Shown piece after piece: positions 41,647 through 43,351 of a DNA stretch of 43,351 nucleotides. The notes beneath the pieces were generated by a model that saw nothing but the letters and a program-made list of their open reading frames with translations, made no database searches and was not told where the DNA came from. The translations under genes were made by a program, and so were the position numbers. Each line of letters begins with the position of its first letter. The stretch's first letter is position 1. Source of the DNA: Candidatus Bathyarchaeota archaeon BA2 (GTDB lineage: Archaea > Thermoproteota > Bathyarchaeia > Bathyarchaeales > Bathyarchaeaceae); assembly GCA_001399795.1 (NCBI GenBank), contig LIHK01000014.1, forward strand, positions 24,292-67,642, read 5' to 3'.

Positions 41647-43218
41647 ATGAGATTTGCATTTTACAAAGAGACTAATTTAAAAGAAACACCAATAGGTAAG
41701 ACTCCGAAAGATTGGGGAATAATGAGAATTGGGCACATATTTACTTATGTTAAAGGTAAAAAGCCTAGTGAAATGATAGAAAAACGTAAAGAAGGCTATC
41801 TTCCTTACTTGTCTACAGAATATTTACGAGAGAATAAACCTACAAAATTTGTGAAAATTTCCAAAGATGTAGTTTTAGTTGATGATGATTTGATATTGTT
41901 ATGGGACGGTTCTAACGCTGGAGAATTCTTCTTAGGTAAAAAAGGCGTTCTTTCCTCAACAATGGTTAAGCTCCAATTGAAAGAAAAAAGATACAACAAG
42001 ATATTCTTATTTTACTTACTGAAAATGAAAGAGTCGTATTTAAAAGGGCAAACTAAAGGAACAGGAATACCTCACGTTGATGGCTCAGTTTTTAACAATC
42101 TTATTCTCCCTCTTCCATTACTCCATGAACAAAAAGTCATTGTCTCGATTCTTTCAACCGTTGATGAAGCTATTCAGAAAACAAAAGAAATCATAGCTAA
42201 GGCTGAACGTTTAAAGAGGGGCTTGATGCAGGAGCTTTTAACGAAGGGAATAGGGCATAAGGAGTTTAAGGATAGTGAGATTGGAAAAATTCCGAAGGAG
42301 TGGAATATTGCTGAACTAAAAGATGCAATTCTTGAAGTAAAGTCAGGTTTTCCATGCGGTAAAAGAGATGAGGATGGAATATTGCAGTTAAGAATGGATA
42401 ATATAGAGCCTGAGGGTTGGATAAATACCAATGCGGGTGTTAGAATTCCGATTCCAGAAGATGTTGAAGAGTACATTCTTAAACCTGGAGATGTACTTTT
42501 TAACAACACAAATAGTGTAGACCTGATTGGTAAGACAGCTATTTTCAGAGGCGAATTCTCTCGATGTGTATATAGCAATCACATTACTAGAATAAGAGTC
42601 AACCCTAACAAAGCCATTTCTGAATGGCTTTCGTATTTATTAATTAGGAAATGGAAGCTTGGGGTCTTTAAAGCAATATGCCATAGACATGTTCATCAAG
42701 CAGGAATAAATAACCAAGATCTGCTTAGACTTAAAATCCCACTCCCTTCAATTCCAGAGCAACAAAAAATTGCTGAAGTACTCTCAACTGTTGACAAAAA
42801 ACTCGAACTGGAAAGAAAGCGAAAAGAGAAACTTGAGAGAATTAAGCGAGGTTTAATGAACGATTTACTCACAGGAAAAGTTAGGATGAAAATATATAGA
42901 AAGTCAGGAGAGATCGAACCCCTATTGCAGAAAATCAAAAAACGTCTGGAAGAAGTCTATGGCGAAAAACTCAAGCATGTGTTCCTTTACGGCTCCTTTG
43001 CACGCGGAGTGGCTACCGAGGATTCGGATATCGACATCGCGGTAGTGCTCGATGAGCTAATCAATAGAGCCCGGGAAATTGATCGCTTGCAAGATGTGCT
43101 CTACGAGCTCGAGCTCGAAAGCGGAGAGGTGATTTCAGTATATCCTCTTTCTGAAGAAGAGCTTGAGAACGAATCGTGGCCCCTCTATCACCATATAAGG
43201 GAGGGGGTGAAAATATGA
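41647..43218 (+). CDS. hsdS: Type I specificity subunit HsdS fused to an MNT nucleotidyltransferase (MntA-like) domain
   Basis: 523 residues from ATG 41647 with GGAGGCGA upstream (an earlier in-frame ATG at 41563 lies inside the PIN gene). Residues 1-413 are a complete HsdS: two target-recognition domains, each followed by a conserved helix (LPLLHEQKVIVSILSTVDEA; IPLPSIPEQQKIAEVLSTVD) and KRGLM repeats, ending LLTGKVRM, where HsdS normally stops. Residues 414-523 form a full MNT domain: LEEVYGEKLKHVFLYGSFAR, with G449-S450, ten residues, then D461-I-D463, exactly GS-x10-DxD. An internal ATG (42886) with AGG before it could also give free MNT protein. The MNT part is visibly richer in GC than the HsdS part. 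Its TGA overlaps the HEPN start (ATGA). Confidence 0.9.
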   Translation: MRFAFYKETNLKETPIGKTPKDWGIMRIGHIFTYVKGKKPSEMIEKRKEGYLPYLSTEYLRENKPTKFVKISKDVVLVDDDLILLWDGSNAGEFFLGKKGVLSSTMVKLQLKEKRYNKIFLFYLLKMKESYLKGQTKGTGIPHVDGSVFNNLILPLPLLHEQKVIVSILSTVDEAIQKTKEIIAKAERLKRGLMQELLTKGIGHKEFKDSEIGKIPKEWNIAELKDAILEVKSGFPCGKRDEDGILQLRMDNIEPEGWINTNAGVRIPIPEDVEEYILKPGDVLFNNTNSVDLIGKTAIFRGEFSRCVYSNHITRIRVNPNKAISEWLSYLLIRKWKLGVFKAICHRHVHQAGINNQDLLRLKIPLPSIPEQQKIAEVLSTVDKKLELERKRKEKLERIKRGLMNDLLTGKVRMKIYRKSGEIEPLLQKIKKRLEEVYGEKLKHVFLYGSFARGVATEDSDIDIAVVLDELINRAREIDRLQDVLYELELESGEVISVYPLSEEELENESWPLYHHIREGVKI

Positions 43219-43351
43219 GAGAAATCGAGCAGCTGATTGAGCGGGCTCTAAAAACCCTCAGATCGGCCGAATTGCTTTTGCGTGAAGGGGACTATGATTC
43301 ATCCGTTTCCCGCTCCTACTACGCTATGTTCTACGCGGCGGAAGCGGTGCT
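43215..43351 (+). CDS. HEPN-domain protein, partial (HepT-like toxin)
   Basis: ATG at 43215 overlaps the stop of the HsdS-MNT gene. The 45 residues in the window contain LIERALKTLRSAELLLREGD and SSVSRSYYAMFYAAEAV, the N-terminal helices of the HEPN family (SRxYYAxFxAAxA). In MNT-HEPN pairs the HEPN protein is a ribonuclease toxin inactivated by AMPylation from the MNT partner. The catalytic RxxxxH-type motif lies beyond the window end. Confidence 0.85.
   Translation, partial: MREIEQLIERALKTLRSAELLLREGDYDSSVSRSYYAMFYAAEAV

Overview
The window reads as a chromosomal segment of an uncultured archaeon, most likely of the TACK group and plausibly Bathyarchaeia-like. Reasons: an archaeal-type S-adenosylmethionine synthetase, a membrane-anchored archaeal LonB, a PurP-family ATP-grasp enzyme, formylmethanofuran:tetrahydromethanopterin formyltransferase (Ftr), tRNA-His with C73, G-1 and encoded CCA, many GTG/TTG starts, and TATA-like boxes placed for short-leader or leaderless transcripts. 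The exact lineage is an inference.

Layout. 1-5.7 kb: tail of an HExxH protein, a frameshifted glycerophosphodiester phosphodiesterase, a nucleotide-sugar dehydrogenase, a GYD-domain protein, a GH13 glycosidase and zinc-ribbon remnants. 5.7-11.7 kb: isoleucyl-tRNA synthetase, a ribbon-helix-helix regulator, a broken membrane protein, a RelE-type toxin/antitoxin pair and an orphan membrane protein, with a small dispersed repeat between them. 11.7-16.6 kb: SAM synthetase divergent from an HTH-CBS regulator with palindromes in the shared promoter region, an ATPase-less membrane Lon-like protease, a flavoprotein and a DHH phosphoesterase. 16.7-29.5 kb: a loose purine cluster (purF, purD, HAD phosphatase, IMP cyclohydrolase, purM, purP-like, purC, purE) with ftr and a PfkB kinase embedded. 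29.6-36.4 kb: VapBC, proC, two iron-sulfur proteins, LonB, a small conserved protein and a second PfkB kinase.

36.4-43.35 kb is accessory: decaying small genes, tRNA-Ala overlapped by an antisense reading frame, a VapBC pair, tRNA-His, a truncated tyrosine recombinase, then a Type I restriction-modification operon. That operon is unusual. hsdM carries an N-terminal winged-helix-like domain, a PIN-domain gene sits between hsdM and hsdS, and hsdS is fused in frame to a complete MNT nucleotidyltransferase domain (GS-x10-DxD) whose stop codon overlaps the start of a HEPN gene that runs off the window. An MntA/HepT-type toxin-antitoxin module therefore appears physically joined to the DNA-specificity subunit. 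This is the best candidate for an undescribed system here.

Four genes spread over the window (GDPD, a membrane protein, a flavodoxin, a wHTH regulator) are interrupted by single-base shifts, mostly in or beside short homopolymers, and a zinc-ribbon pair shows similar breaks. Sequencing or assembly error must be separated from true decay before these are called pseudogenes.
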